Positions 34,653 through 47,916 are shown, counted from the stretch's first letter. The stretch: 64,000 bases of DNA from Roseivivax jejudonensis (GCF_900172265.1 NZ_FWFK01000003.1:62001-126000); one strand, 5' to 3'. Notes: generated from the sequence alone by a model not told the origin. Numbers and translations are program-made.

Positions 34653-36476
34653 ATGGCGCTCGATCCCGACGCTCTCGTCGATTTCCTCTCGGCGATGGAT
34701 CCCTACGCGGCCCTGACGCCCGAGGCGCGCCGCGCGCTCGCCCACAGGTTCCGCCAGCAGGACGTGGCCGCCGGCCACCCCGTCTACACCTTCGGCGATC
34801 GGCTCGACGGGCTCTACATCGTCGTCACCGGAGAGATCGAGGTGCGCGACGAACACGGCGCGCAGATCTCCCTGCTCGGTCCCCGCAACTCCTTCGGCGA
34901 ACGCGGGCTCGGCCGCGACGGCCTCGCCGCGACCACGGCCACCGCGCGCAGCGACGCCACGCTGCTCGTCCTGCCGGCCGCCGAATATCACGACCTCGTC
35001 GCCGCGCACGACCACGTGCGCCGCTTCTTCGACCGCCGCCGCCAGGCCCGGCCCGAGGGCAACGACCTCGCAACCAGCCGGGTCGAGACCCTGATGGCGC
35101 GGTCCCCGCTCACCTGCCCGCCCGACGCCACTGCGCAGGACGCGGCACGCCGGATGCGCGCGGCAGGCGTCTCCTCGATCTGCGTGACCGAGGGCGACCG
35201 GCTTGCCGGGATCGTCACCCTGCGCGACGTGTCGGGCAAGATCGTCGCCGAGGGCCGATCGCTCGACACGCCGCTGTCGGACATCATGACCCGCGACCCG
35301 GTCACGCTCGAACCGTCGGCGCTCGGCTCGGACGTCCTTCACGCGATGATGGAGCACGGCATCGGCCACCTCCCGATCTGCGTCGCCGGGCGGCTCGTCG
35401 GGATCGTCACCCAGACCGATCTGACCCGCTACCAGGCGGTCACGTCGGCCGACCTCGTGGGCGAGGTGGCGACCGCCGACACCGCCGAGGAGATGGCGCG
35501 CGTCACCGCGCGGATCCCGCAACTGCTGTCGCAGCTCGTCGCCGCCGGCAACCGCCACGAGGTGACCACCCGGCTCGTGACCGACATCGCCGACGCCGCG
35601 ACGCGCCGCCTGCTCGCGCTGGCCGAGGCCGAGTTCGGGCCGCCCCCGGTGCCCTATCTCTGGCTCGCCTGCGGCAGCCAGGGCCGGCAGGAACAGACCG
35701 GCGTCTCCGACCAGGACAACTGCCTGATCCTCGACGACGCGGCGACCGAGACCGATTTCGGATATTTCGACAGGCTGGCGCGGTTCGTGTCGGACGGGCT
35801 GCACACCTGCGGCTACGTCTACTGCCCCGGCGACATGATGGCGACCAACCCGCGCTGGCGGCAGCCATTGCGCGTCTGGCGCGACTACTTCCGCACGTGG
35901 ATCTCCCGGCCCGACCCCGAGGCGCAGATGCTGGCGTCGGTGATGTTCGATCTTCGCGCCATCGGCGGCACGCGGTCACTGTTTGACGACCTGCGCGAGG
36001 AGACGCTCGCAAAGGCGCAGAAGAACTCGATCTTCGTGTCCCACATGATCGCCAACTCGCTCAAGCACACGCCGCCCCTCGGCCTCATCCGGGGCTTCGC
36101 GCTGATCCGCTCGGGCGAGCACAAGAACACGCTGGACCTCAAGCATTCTGGCGTAGTGCCGGTGACCGATCTCGGCCGCGTCTATGCGCTGCAGGGCCGG
36201 CTCCTGCCGGTGAACACGCGCGCGCGGCTCGCCGCGGCGCGCAGCGCGGGCGTCATCTCCGAGCGCGGCGGGCAGGATCTGCTCGATGCCTATGACCACA
36301 TCGCCGAGACGCGCCTGAACCACCAGGCCCGGCAGGTGCGGCGCGGCGAGGCGCCGGACAATTTCCTTGCGCCGGCCGAGCTGTCGGATTTTGATCGCGC
36401 GCACCTGCGCGACGCCTTCGTGGTGGTCAAGGGCATGCAGTCCTCGGTCGGCCACGGACGCGGGATGCTGAGCTGA
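34653..36476 (+). CDS. cNMP-binding, CBS and DUF294 nucleotidyltransferase-like protein
   Basis: This 607-residue cytosolic protein has a cyclic-nucleotide-binding-type domain (about 10-125), two CBS domains (about 145-200 and 207-265), a DUF294 nucleotidyltransferase-like domain (about 285-440; motif CGSQGRQEQTGVSDQDN with G341, S342, D353, D355 as in GlnD-type transferases) and a DUF294 C-terminal domain. Such genes sit beside DUF4212/SSS pairs in many bacteria, suggesting they sense cyclic nucleotides or adenylates and modify or control the symporter. The ATG follows a tandem repeat and GGAGA. The chemistry has not been shown to my knowledge. Confidence 0.88.
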   Translation: MALDPDALVDFLSAMDPYAALTPEARRALAHRFRQQDVAAGHPVYTFGDRLDGLYIVVTGEIEVRDEHGAQISLLGPRNSFGERGLGRDGLAATTATARSDATLLVLPAAEYHDLVAAHDHVRRFFDRRRQARPEGNDLATSRVETLMARSPLTCPPDATAQDAARRMRAAGVSSICVTEGDRLAGIVTLRDVSGKIVAEGRSLDTPLSDIMTRDPVTLEPSALGSDVLHAMMEHGIGHLPICVAGRLVGIVTQTDLTRYQAVTSADLVGEVATADTAEEMARVTARIPQLLSQLVAAGNRHEVTTRLVTDIADAATRRLLALAEAEFGPPPVPYLWLACGSQGRQEQTGVSDQDNCLILDDAATETDFGYFDRLARFVSDGLHTCGYVYCPGDMMATNPRWRQPLRVWRDYFRTWISRPDPEAQMLASVMFDLRAIGGTRSLFDDLREETLAKAQKNSIFVSHMIANSLKHTPPLGLIRGFALIRSGEHKNTLDLKHSGVVPVTDLGRVYALQGRLLPVNTRARLAAARSAGVISERGGQDLLDAYDHIAETRLNHQARQVRRGEAPDNFLAPAELSDFDRAHLRDAFVVVKGMQSSVGHGRGMLS

Positions 36477-36495
36477 GTTTCGGGGAGGAAACGGC

Positions 36496-36999
36496 ATGGT
36501 CTTCGAACTCGTCGCGGTGGTCCTCGCCGGGGTGGCGGGCGCCGGCCTGATGCTCCTGGCGAGCAGGCTTCTCGGGGAACGCGTGCCGCGCTGGCTCGTG
36601 CCGGTCGCTGCCGGGGGCGCAATGCTGGCCGCGGCGATCTCGAACGAATACGGCTGGTACGACCGCACGCGCGGCAGCCTGCCCGACGGCATGGTCGTGG
36701 CCAGCGCAGTCGAGGGCCGGCACTGGTGGCGTCCGTGGACCTACGCCGTGCCGATGGTGGAACGCTTCGTCGTCGTCGACGCGGCGGGCCTCCGCGCCAA
36801 CGCGCAGGATGAGGGGCTCTACCTCGCCGATCTCTATTTCTTCGGCCGCTGGCGCGCGACGCAGGCGCTCCAGGTGATGGTCGATTGCGAGGACGGGCGC
36901 CGGGCCGATCCCGCCGGCGGCGACGGCGGAGAGCCGGTCTGGCGCGAGGTCGGCGCCGACGACCCGATCGTCGCGTCGGTCTGCGCCGCGGCGGCCTGA
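36496..36999 (+). CDS. Membrane protein of unknown function
   Basis: This 167-residue protein has two helices (about 3-23 and 34-52) and a mostly polar second half with a conserved-looking core: SNEYGWYDRTRGSLPDG, WWRPWTYAVPMVERFVVVD, and a DLYFFGRWRATQ segment. GGGGAGGAAACGGC precedes the ATG. It lies between the DUF294 gene and the exonuclease, with gaps of 19 and five bases, so it is part of the same operon. I know no domain for it. A role near the membrane in the same signal path is only a guess. Confidence 0.75.
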   Translation: MVFELVAVVLAGVAGAGLMLLASRLLGERVPRWLVPVAAGGAMLAAAISNEYGWYDRTRGSLPDGMVVASAVEGRHWWRPWTYAVPMVERFVVVDAAGLRANAQDEGLYLADLYFFGRWRATQALQVMVDCEDGRRADPAGGDGGEPVWREVGADDPIVASVCAAAA

Positions 37000-37004
37000 C
37001 CCCG

Positions 37005-38396
37005 ATGCGCGGGTCCTTCCGCCTCCGCGTCCTGGCGATGTTCGCCGCCCTCGCCGCCGGCGCGATCGGTGCCGTGGGCGCCGGCATCGCGCTCGGCAGC
37101 GCCCGGCCCGACAGCGGCTTTCTCATGGCGTTCGTGGTCTCCGCCTTCCTGCTGCTCGGGCTTTGCACGCTCTTCTGGTGGCTCTTCGACACGAACGTCG
37201 CGCGCCCGCTCGAACGGCTCGCGGCCGAGCTTCGGGTCCGGGCGCATTCCGGCGCGACGACGACGCTCGACCTGTCGGCCGCGCGCTATCTCGGGGATCT
37301 CGCGCCCGCGGCCGACGCGGTCACGCGCGCCCTGGGCGACGGCGCGCTCGCCACTGCCGAGGCGGTGGCCGCCGAGACCCGGAACCTCGAGGCCGAGCGC
37401 GCGCGGCTGACCGCGCTCCTGACCGAGATCCCGGTCGCCACGATCCTCGTGAACGCCGACGACCGGATCGTGCTCTACGACGGTCAGGCGGCCGAGGTGC
37501 TGGCGCAGATGGCGCCGCCGCGGCTCGGCGCGCGCCTGTCGGAGTATTTCGAGGCCGGACCGCTGCGGGCCGTTCGGGCCGAAATCGACCGGTCCGGCCT
37601 CGCCGCCTCGGCCAAGCTGCCCGCGCGCGGTGGCGCGCAGACCTTCGCGGCGCAGCTCAAACCGATGGATGGCGGCGGTTACCTGCTTGTCATCGACGCC
37701 GAAGAGACGACGCTCGACCCGAGCGCCGCGCGGCCCATCGTCTACGATTTCGCCCTGTCGGACCGGTCCGGCGACGGTGGCGCGGTCGCCGATCAGCGAT
37801 TGTCCGACCTGACCTATTGCGTCTTCGACACGGAGACGACGGGCCTTCTGCCGCATCGCGACGAGATCGTGCAGATCGGCGCGGTGCGCGTCCTGAACGG
37901 GCGCATCGTGCCCGGCGAGCGGTTCGAGACGCTGGTCGATCCGGGGCGCCCGATTCCCGAGGGCGCGACGCGCGTGCACGGCATCTCCGACCGCATGGTC
38001 GCCGGCGCGCCGCGCATCCTGCAGGCCGCGCGCCGCTTTCACGACTTCGCCACCGGCGCGGTGATCGTCGCCCACAACGCCCCGTTCGACATGGCCTTCC
38101 TGCGGCGCCACGCGGCCGAGGGCGGACTCGTCTGGGACCACCCGATCCTCGACACCGTGCTGCTGTCGGCGGTGCTCTTCGGCACGACAGAGCGCCACAC
38201 GCTCGACGCGCTGGCCGAACGGCTGGGCGTGGCGGTGCCGGCGGCGGGGCGCCATACGGCCATGGGCGACGCCGAGGTGACCGCGCAGGTTCTCCTGCGC
38301 ATGATCGCGATGCTCGAAGGCCGCGGCATCGACACGTTCGGCGCGCTGATCGCCGAGACACGCCGGCACGGCCGCCTGCTCGAGGATCTGAACTAG
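37005..38396 (+). CDS. Membrane-anchored DEDDh exonuclease with a PAS-like region
   Basis: This 463-residue protein has two helices (8-31 and 39-61), a HAMP-like helix (about 62-130), a PAS-like part (about 135-235) and a DnaQ-type 3'-5' exonuclease domain (about 268-435) with complete catalytic residues: D275 and E277 in VFDTETTGL, D362 in HNAPFDMAFL, H417 and D422 in HTAMGDAEV. It resembles the DNA polymerase III epsilon exonuclease tied to a sensory front, a layout known beside DUF4212/DUF294/SSS genes. It begins five bases after the membrane protein. The target nucleic acid is unknown. Confidence 0.88.
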   Translation: MRGSFRLRVLAMFAALAAGAIGAVGAGIALGSARPDSGFLMAFVVSAFLLLGLCTLFWWLFDTNVARPLERLAAELRVRAHSGATTTLDLSAARYLGDLAPAADAVTRALGDGALATAEAVAAETRNLEAERARLTALLTEIPVATILVNADDRIVLYDGQAAEVLAQMAPPRLGARLSEYFEAGPLRAVRAEIDRSGLAASAKLPARGGAQTFAAQLKPMDGGGYLLVIDAEETTLDPSAARPIVYDFALSDRSGDGGAVADQRLSDLTYCVFDTETTGLLPHRDEIVQIGAVRVLNGRIVPGERFETLVDPGRPIPEGATRVHGISDRMVAGAPRILQAARRFHDFATGAVIVAHNAPFDMAFLRRHAAEGGLVWDHPILDTVLLSAVLFGTTERHTLDALAERLGVAVPAAGRHTAMGDAEVTAQVLLRMIAMLEGRGIDTFGALIAETRRHGRLLEDLN

Positions 38397-38417
38397 GCCC
38401 TCTCGTCGCGATACGCC

Positions 38418-39488
38418 CTAGCGCGCCTCGCCACGACGGAGCCAGACCGGGCCGGCGATATCCGCGATCGACGCGCCGGGATCCGCGCATCGCGCGATCA
38501 GCGCGCGCCCGATGCGCCGACCGAGATCCCGCGTGTCCGCCGCGATCCAGGCGCCGGCCCCGGGATGCGCCGCTCCCACCGTCACGATCCGTGCAGCCGG
38601 CATGCCGCATGCCCGCGCACGCGTGGCCGAGGCGGGCGAAAGGCAGACAACGCCGTCGGCCGGGTCAAGCGCATCGATCCATCGCTCGGGCGCCGTCGAC
38701 TCCGTCGGAGCGTTACTGTCCCTGCCGAGCGATTTTCCCAACCTCGCACAGAGCGAAGACTCCGCGTCCCGCAGGCAGACCCAGGATGCCTCGCGCCACG
38801 GTGCGCCCGGATCGATCACGGGCGACGCTCCGGCGATCACGAAGCGTGTCGCGCCGCCGGCCGCGAGCACGGAGCGCGCCAGCCGAAACGCCTGCGCCGC
38901 GTCGAGGCACGCCGACGGCACGCTCCCGTCCGCGCGGCCGAGCGCGATACCCGGCACGGGCCCGATCGGCCCGATCCGCCCGGCCCGACCGTCAAGCACA
39001 AGCGCGGCTGCCCCCTCGGCCCGCAGCCGCGCCGCGACCGGCAGCACCGGGTTTTCGGCCCCGACGGTTGCCGCTTGACCCGGATCGTCCGGCGCCGCCA
39101 GCAGAAGCGCCCGGCCCGCCTCCGATGCCGCGGCCGACAGGCCCGTGAGTACGCCTGCCACCAGCGGATCGTCGAGCGGCGCCAGCGCCACCCCGATCGG
39201 CCCCGCACCCCCGGTCCGAAACCGGACGGCGCGCCCGTCGTGGACATAGCCGAGCCGTGCCACTGCCGTCCGGACGCGCGCCGCGGTCTCCGGGCGCACG
39301 GGCCCGCCGCGGAGCACGACCGACACCGTCGACTTCGAGACACCGGCGTGCCGGGCGACATCACGGATCGTCGGCCGGGCGAACGCGACCTGCGTACCCC
39401 TGTCGCCCGTCCCGTCCGCCAAGATCCGCCGCCTCGCAACGCTCGCCGTGCCCGCGACCGGCCCCTTGGTCCGGTCACCGAAGACCAT
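38418..39488 (-). CDS. Orphan LacI-family regulator
   Basis: This 356-residue protein has a LacI-type helix-turn-helix at about 40-60 (IRDVARHAGVSKSTVSVVLR) and a periplasmic-binding-type effector domain. An unusual basic stretch of about 38 residues precedes the DNA-binding domain, so the true start may lie further in; no clear internal start is seen. The effector part is alanine-rich and divergent (PIGVALAPLDDPLVAGVLTG). No sugar transport or catabolic genes lie beside it: uvrA is upstream, 35 bases away, and the exonuclease converges from the left. Its target and inducer are unknown. It could be co-transcribed from uvrA. Confidence 0.78.
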   Translation of the reverse strand: MVFGDRTKGPVAGTASVARRRILADGTGDRGTQVAFARPTIRDVARHAGVSKSTVSVVLRGGPVRPETAARVRTAVARLGYVHDGRAVRFRTGGAGPIGVALAPLDDPLVAGVLTGLSAAASEAGRALLLAAPDDPGQAATVGAENPVLPVAARLRAEGAAALVLDGRAGRIGPIGPVPGIALGRADGSVPSACLDAAQAFRLARSVLAAGGATRFVIAGASPVIDPGAPWREASWVCLRDAESSLCARLGKSLGRDSNAPTESTAPERWIDALDPADGVVCLSPASATRARACGMPAARIVTVGAAHPGAGAWIAADTRDLGRRIGRALIARCADPGASIADIAGPVWLRRGEAR

Positions 39489-39511
39489 CAAACCCGCAAA
39501 AGACTAAGAAT

Positions 39512-39521
39512 GCCTTAAGGC
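39512..39521. promoter_or_regulatory. Palindrome in the uvrA-lacI gap
   Basis: GCCTTAAGGC is a perfect 10-base palindrome between the uvrA stop and the lacI start. It could be an operator for the LacI protein, but LacI operators usually have a central CG rather than TTAA, so this is weak. Confidence 0.25.
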
Positions 39522-39523
39522 GG

Positions 39524-42388
<2,865 letters not shown>

Positions 42389-42406
42389 GTCCGCTCTCGT
42401 TCCTGC

Positions 42407-42453
42407 GCCAATCGCAGCATGTAGTCGGCTTTCCGCGCCGTGCCAATCGCAGC
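42407..42453. repeat. Direct repeat in the uvrA promoter region
   Basis: GCCAATCGCAGC occurs at 42407-42418 and again at 42442-42453, 35 bases apart, in the uvrA upstream region. The spacing of the two copies is close to three and a third helical turns. It may be a chance duplication or a regulator site. Confidence 0.4.
42418..42446 (-). promoter_or_regulatory. Possible uvrA promoter
   Basis: On the minus strand TTGGCA (42446-42441) and TACATG (42423-42418) are 17 bases apart. The -35 is good and the -10 is poor. It lies just downstream of the LexA box, with about 30 bases from the -10 to the uvrA start. Confidence 0.35.
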
Positions 42454-42456
42454 CTG

Positions 42457-42471
42457 GAACATTCCGAGAAC
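42457..42471. promoter_or_regulatory. LexA (SOS) box for uvrA
   Basis: GAAC at 42457-42460 and GAAC at 42468-42471 are separated by exactly seven bases; on the uvrA strand this is GTTC-N7-GTTC, the alphaproteobacterial LexA site. It lies 69 bases upstream of the uvrA start. Confidence 0.85.
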
Positions 42472-42587
42472 TTTTACCATGATTTTACACTTTGTCCGGA
42501 ATCGGGTCGGCGTGCGGGCCTGACGCCTGCGCGGCGGGCAGCGACGGACAGGCTTCACACGGCGCCGGCACCGGGTAAGGTCGGGCC

Positions 42588-43736
42588 ATGACGTGCCTGA
42601 TCCCCTCGTGTCCCGTCCCGATCCTGGCCGCCGGCCTCGGCCTCTTCGTCGCCGTCGTACCGGTGGCGGCGCAGGAGCCCGCGACCCAAGTCACGAACGT
42701 GGTGCTCGAGGCCGACGAGGTGGTCGACGCGGGCGAGCCGGTGCCGGTGGTCTGGCTCGGACCGGACTCGCCGGGCGACTACATCGCCGTCGCCGCGCCG
42801 GACGATCCCGGATACGTCGCGCTGGAGCCAACGGGCCGGGGCAGTCCGCTGCGGCTGACGATGCCGGCCGAGCCCGGGCAGTACGAGCTGCGATACGTTG
42901 CCGCGGCGGGCAGCGAGGTCCTCGCCCGCCGGCCGATCGAGGTGCTGCCGGTCTCCGCCACGCTGTATGCCGCGCCGCGGGCGCGCGCGGGCGACGCGCT
43001 CTCGGTCGACTGGGACGGGCCGGACTATCCCGGCGACCGCATCGCCATCGCGCGGGCGGCGGACGGCGGCACCGCCGCGTCGACGCCGACGCGCATGGGC
43101 GCGCCGCTGACCGTGACGGCGCCCCACGCCCCCGGCGCCTACGAGCTGCAATACGTGATGAACACCGGCGACACGGTGCTGGCAGCCCAACCGCTCGAGG
43201 TGGTCGAGGTGTCCGCGACGCTCGACGCCACGGAGACGGCCACCGCCGGCGCACCCGTCGTCGTGACGTGGGACGGCCCGGCCTATCCGCGCGATTTCCT
43301 CAGCGTCGCGCGCGCCGACGATCCCGGCTACGAGAGCTTCCGCTACGTGCGCGACGGCAGCCCGCTGATCCTCGACATGCCGACCGAGGCCGGCACCTAC
43401 GAGCTGCGCTACGTCGCCGCCGGCGTCGGAGAGACGGTGCTCGCGCGCCGCCCCATCACGCTCACCGAGGTCTCCGCCCGCATCGAAGCACCCGAGACCG
43501 TGCCGGCAGGCGAAAACATCCCCGTGGCATGGGAGGGGCCGAACTACCGGCGCGACTTCGTGAGCATCGCCGGCGTCGCCGCGCCCGACGGGGACACCCT
43601 GTCCTTTGTCTACGTCGGCGACGACAGCCCCGCGCTCCTGCAGGCGCCCGAAACGCCGGGCCGCTACGAGCTGCGCTATCACCTCGGCGCGGACGACCGC
43701 GTGCTGGCCCGCCGGCCGATCACCGTGACCGAGTGA
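42588..43736 (+). CDS. Secreted protein of four Ig-like repeats
   Basis: This 382-residue protein has a signal peptide (about 1-28, ending in AAQ) and then four tandem domains of about 85 residues with no other domain. Each starts with a beta strand pair (SATLxAxxxxxAGxxxxV), then a W-x-GP-x-YP/R segment, and ends with a YELRY strand and an LARRPI-type strand; the repeats end near residues 118, 204, 291 and 382. They resemble the Ig-fold modules that follow von Willebrand domains in some roseobacter proteins. Here they stand alone. No membrane anchor or lipobox is seen, so it is probably free in the periplasm or outside. Function is unknown. Confidence 0.82.
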   Translation: MTCLIPSCPVPILAAGLGLFVAVVPVAAQEPATQVTNVVLEADEVVDAGEPVPVVWLGPDSPGDYIAVAAPDDPGYVALEPTGRGSPLRLTMPAEPGQYELRYVAAAGSEVLARRPIEVLPVSATLYAAPRARAGDALSVDWDGPDYPGDRIAIARAADGGTAASTPTRMGAPLTVTAPHAPGAYELQYVMNTGDTVLAAQPLEVVEVSATLDATETATAGAPVVVTWDGPAYPRDFLSVARADDPGYESFRYVRDGSPLILDMPTEAGTYELRYVAAGVGETVLARRPITLTEVSARIEAPETVPAGENIPVAWEGPNYRRDFVSIAGVAAPDGDTLSFVYVGDDSPALLQAPETPGRYELRYHLGADDRVLARRPITVTE

Positions 43737-43742
43737 CCCGGC

Positions 43743-44828
43743 TCAGCGATAGAGCATCGACCGGCCGTCGTGGAACAGGTGCACCTTCTCGGGCTTCGCG
43801 CCGAGCTTGACCTGCCGGCCCCGCAGGTCGGCGTGCACGCCCGGAAGCTTGCCGATCACCGGCTCGTCTGATTTCGTCTCGAAATAGAGCAGCGTCACCT
43901 CCCCGAGCGCCTCGGTGATGTCCACCCGGCCCTCGTAGATGTGCTCGCCCTCGGTCTCGACGAAGTCCTCGGGGCGCACGCCCACGTTGACCGTCTTGCC
44001 CTTGTCCTCGGGCCGCGTCCCGATCGCCGACACCGCGGTGCCGCCGCCGGTCATCTTCACCGTCGTCCGGTCGCCCGTCTCCACGATCTCGCCCGGCAAG
44101 AGGTTCATCGCCGGAGAGCCGATGAACTGCGCCACGAACTCGCTGTTCGGCGTCTCGTAGAGCTCGAGAGGCGTGCCCACCTGCGCGATGCCCTTGTTGG
44201 CGAGCACCACGATGCGCGAGGCCAGCGTCATCGCTTCCACCTGGTCGTGGGTGACGTAGATCATGGTCGAGTCGGGCATCTGCTCCTTGAGCTGCGCGAT
44301 CTCGATCCGCGTGGCGACACGCAGCGCGGCGTCGAGGTTCGACAGCGGCTCGTCGAAGAGATAGACCTTCGGGTCGCGCACGATCGACCGGCCGATGGCG
44401 ACGCGCTGGCGTTGTCCGCCCGACAGCGCCTTGGGCAGGCGGTCGAGATAGGGATCGAGCTGCAGCATCTTCGCGGCCTTGGCCACCGAGGCGTCGATCT
44501 CGTCCTTCGACTTCTTCGCGATCTTCAGCGCGAAGCTCATGTTGTCCCGCACCGTCATGTGCGGATAGAGCGCGTAGGACTGGAACACCATCGCGATGCC
44601 GCGCTGCGCCGGCGGCACGTCGTTGACCAGCTGTCCGTCGATCTCGAGCGAGCCGGAACTGATCTTTTCCAGCCCGGCGATCATCCGCAGGAGCGTCGAC
44701 TTCCCGCACCCGGACGGCCCGACAAAGACGATCAGCTCGCCCTTGTCGATGTCGAGATTGATATCCTTGAGCACCTCGACCGTGCCACCGTACGTCTTGC
44801 CGACATCGGTGAGTTTCAGTGTCGCCAT
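43743..44828 (-). CDS. aglK: Alpha-glucoside ABC transporter ATPase AglK
   Basis: This 361-residue protein is a UgpC/MalK-type ATPase. It has Walker A GPSGCGKST (38-46), the signature LSGGQRQRVAIGR, Walker B VYLFDEPLSNLD and a C-terminal MalK-type regulatory domain with GVRPEDF. It drives import by the AglF/AglG permeases. GAGGAGGAG lies about ten bases before the ATG. It follows aglA by 25 bases and is the last gene of the aglEFGAK operon. It ends six bases before the convergent Ig-like gene. Confidence 0.94.
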   Translation of the reverse strand: MATLKLTDVGKTYGGTVEVLKDINLDIDKGELIVFVGPSGCGKSTLLRMIAGLEKISSGSLEIDGQLVNDVPPAQRGIAMVFQSYALYPHMTVRDNMSFALKIAKKSKDEIDASVAKAAKMLQLDPYLDRLPKALSGGQRQRVAIGRSIVRDPKVYLFDEPLSNLDAALRVATRIEIAQLKEQMPDSTMIYVTHDQVEAMTLASRIVVLANKGIAQVGTPLELYETPNSEFVAQFIGSPAMNLLPGEIVETGDRTTVKMTGGGTAVSAIGTRPEDKGKTVNVGVRPEDFVETEGEHIYEGRVDITEALGEVTLLYFETKSDEPVIGKLPGVHADLRGRQVKLGAKPEKVHLFHDGRSMLYR

Positions 44829-44853
44829 CTCGGGTCTCCTCCTCCCGTCCGTC

Positions 44854-46509
<1,656 letters not shown>

Positions 46510-46529
46510 CCGCGTTGTCCCTTTTCCTG

Positions 46530-46548
46530 GGGCGCGCGCCGCGCGCCC
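46530..46548 (-). repeat. Intercistronic hairpin before aglA
   Basis: GGGCGCGC (46530-46537) pairs perfectly with GCGCGCCC (46541-46548) around GCC, just upstream of the aglA ribosome site. It may stabilise the upstream aglEFG message or tune aglA translation. Confidence 0.5.
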
Positions 46549-46634
46549 GGTCTGTCTGGTCTCGCCGCCTCCACGCGCGGGCTGCCGCGCGGTCTCCCTT
46601 CGGCGTCGATACGGGGGGGTCTCCTCCCTGTGAC

Positions 46635-47903
46635 TTACTTGACGGAGCCCGCGAGCAGGCCGCGCACCAGGTATTTCTGCATCGCGAAGAACACCAGCAA
46701 CGGCACCGCGATCGACACGAACGCGGCAGCGGCGAGGATGCCCCAGTCGCCCCCGCGCGAGCCCAGCAGGTCGTCGGCGATCTTCACCGTCATCACCCAG
46801 CTGTCGGATTGCGACGGCAGGAACACCTTGGCCACGAGCAGGTCGTTCCAGGTCCACAGGAACTGGAAGATCGCGAAGCTCGCCAGCGCCGGGAACGACA
46901 GCGGCAGCACGATCCGCGTGAAGATCTGGAAATCCGTCGCCCCGTCGACCTTGGCGCATTCGATGATGTCGCGTGGCAGCCCGATCATGTAATTTCGGAG
47001 CAGGTATATCGCGAGCGGCATCCCGAACGCCGTATGCGCGAGCCATACCCCGAGGAAGCTCTGCCCGATGCCCACCTGGTTGTGCAGCGTCAGCAGCGGC
47101 ACCAGCGCGATCTGCAACGGCACCACCAGAAGGCCCACCACCATCGCGATCATGAAGCCGCGCGCGGCGAAATCCATCCAGGCCAGCGCATAGGCCGCGA
47201 AGGCCGCCACCACGATCGGGATGATCGTCGCCGGAATCGCCACCGTCAGCGTGTTCATGAACGCCTGGTCCATGTTGTCCGACGTCAGGATCTGCTCGTA
47301 ATTGTCGAGCGTGAACTCCGGCGGCTGTGGCGCGGTGATGTAGACCGACGGCGCGCGGTCGATCTCGTCGACGTCCTCGTATCGGAAATCGCCGTTCTCC
47401 ATGACGGTCAGCGCCCGGTCGAAGACCGGCGCGGGATCCGACAGGATCTCGTTGCCGTCCTCGTCGGTGTCGGGAAACTCCGGCTGCCCGTCCGCCGGAT
47501 AGGCGATCTCGATGTTGGTATCGTCCTGTTCGCCGTCTTCCATGACGAACACCTCGTAGCGGGCGTAGGTCTGGCCCGGCTCCGCCGCCGACGGGTCGCG
47601 CGAGGTGATGCCGAAGCCCGAAACCGTGCCCGATCCGGCCCCTTCCTCGTTCTCGAAGAGGTTGCCCTCGAGCACCCAGCGGTCGCCGTCCTGCACCGCG
47701 CCGTCGGCCGACGGCGACACCCGGTAGGCCTGGCTCACGCTGAACGCCGCGCGCCACCAGCCCGATTCCGAGATCTGTTCGCGCTCGCGGAACGAGGACA
47801 CGAGCAGCCCCACGGTCGGGATCAGCCAGATCAGCACCAGCGCGATGACGCTGAGGTTCGTGGCGATCGACAGGCCCGACTTCTGACCGGCGATGTTGTC
47901 CAT
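46635..47903 (-). CDS. aglG: Alpha-glucoside ABC transporter permease AglG
   Basis: This 422-residue permease is longer than typical MalG-type proteins (about 280-300). The first helix (about 14-36) is followed by a hydrophilic insertion of about 150 residues (40-190, rich in acidic residues, with DTDEDGNEILSD), then five more helices and the EAA motif AKVDGATDFQIFTRIVLPLS. The insertion is on the periplasmic side and is a known trait of AglG. Its SD site GAGGAG overlaps the end of aglF. It works with AglF, AglE and AglK. Confidence 0.92.
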   Translation of the reverse strand: MDNIAGQKSGLSIATNLSVIALVLIWLIPTVGLLVSSFREREQISESGWWRAAFSVSQAYRVSPSADGAVQDGDRWVLEGNLFENEEGAGSGTVSGFGITSRDPSAAEPGQTYARYEVFVMEDGEQDDTNIEIAYPADGQPEFPDTDEDGNEILSDPAPVFDRALTVMENGDFRYEDVDEIDRAPSVYITAPQPPEFTLDNYEQILTSDNMDQAFMNTLTVAIPATIIPIVVAAFAAYALAWMDFAARGFMIAMVVGLLVVPLQIALVPLLTLHNQVGIGQSFLGVWLAHTAFGMPLAIYLLRNYMIGLPRDIIECAKVDGATDFQIFTRIVLPLSFPALASFAIFQFLWTWNDLLVAKVFLPSQSDSWVMTVKIADDLLGSRGGDWGILAAAAFVSIAVPLLVFFAMQKYLVRGLLAGSVK

Positions 47904-47916
47904 GACGCGGGTCTCC

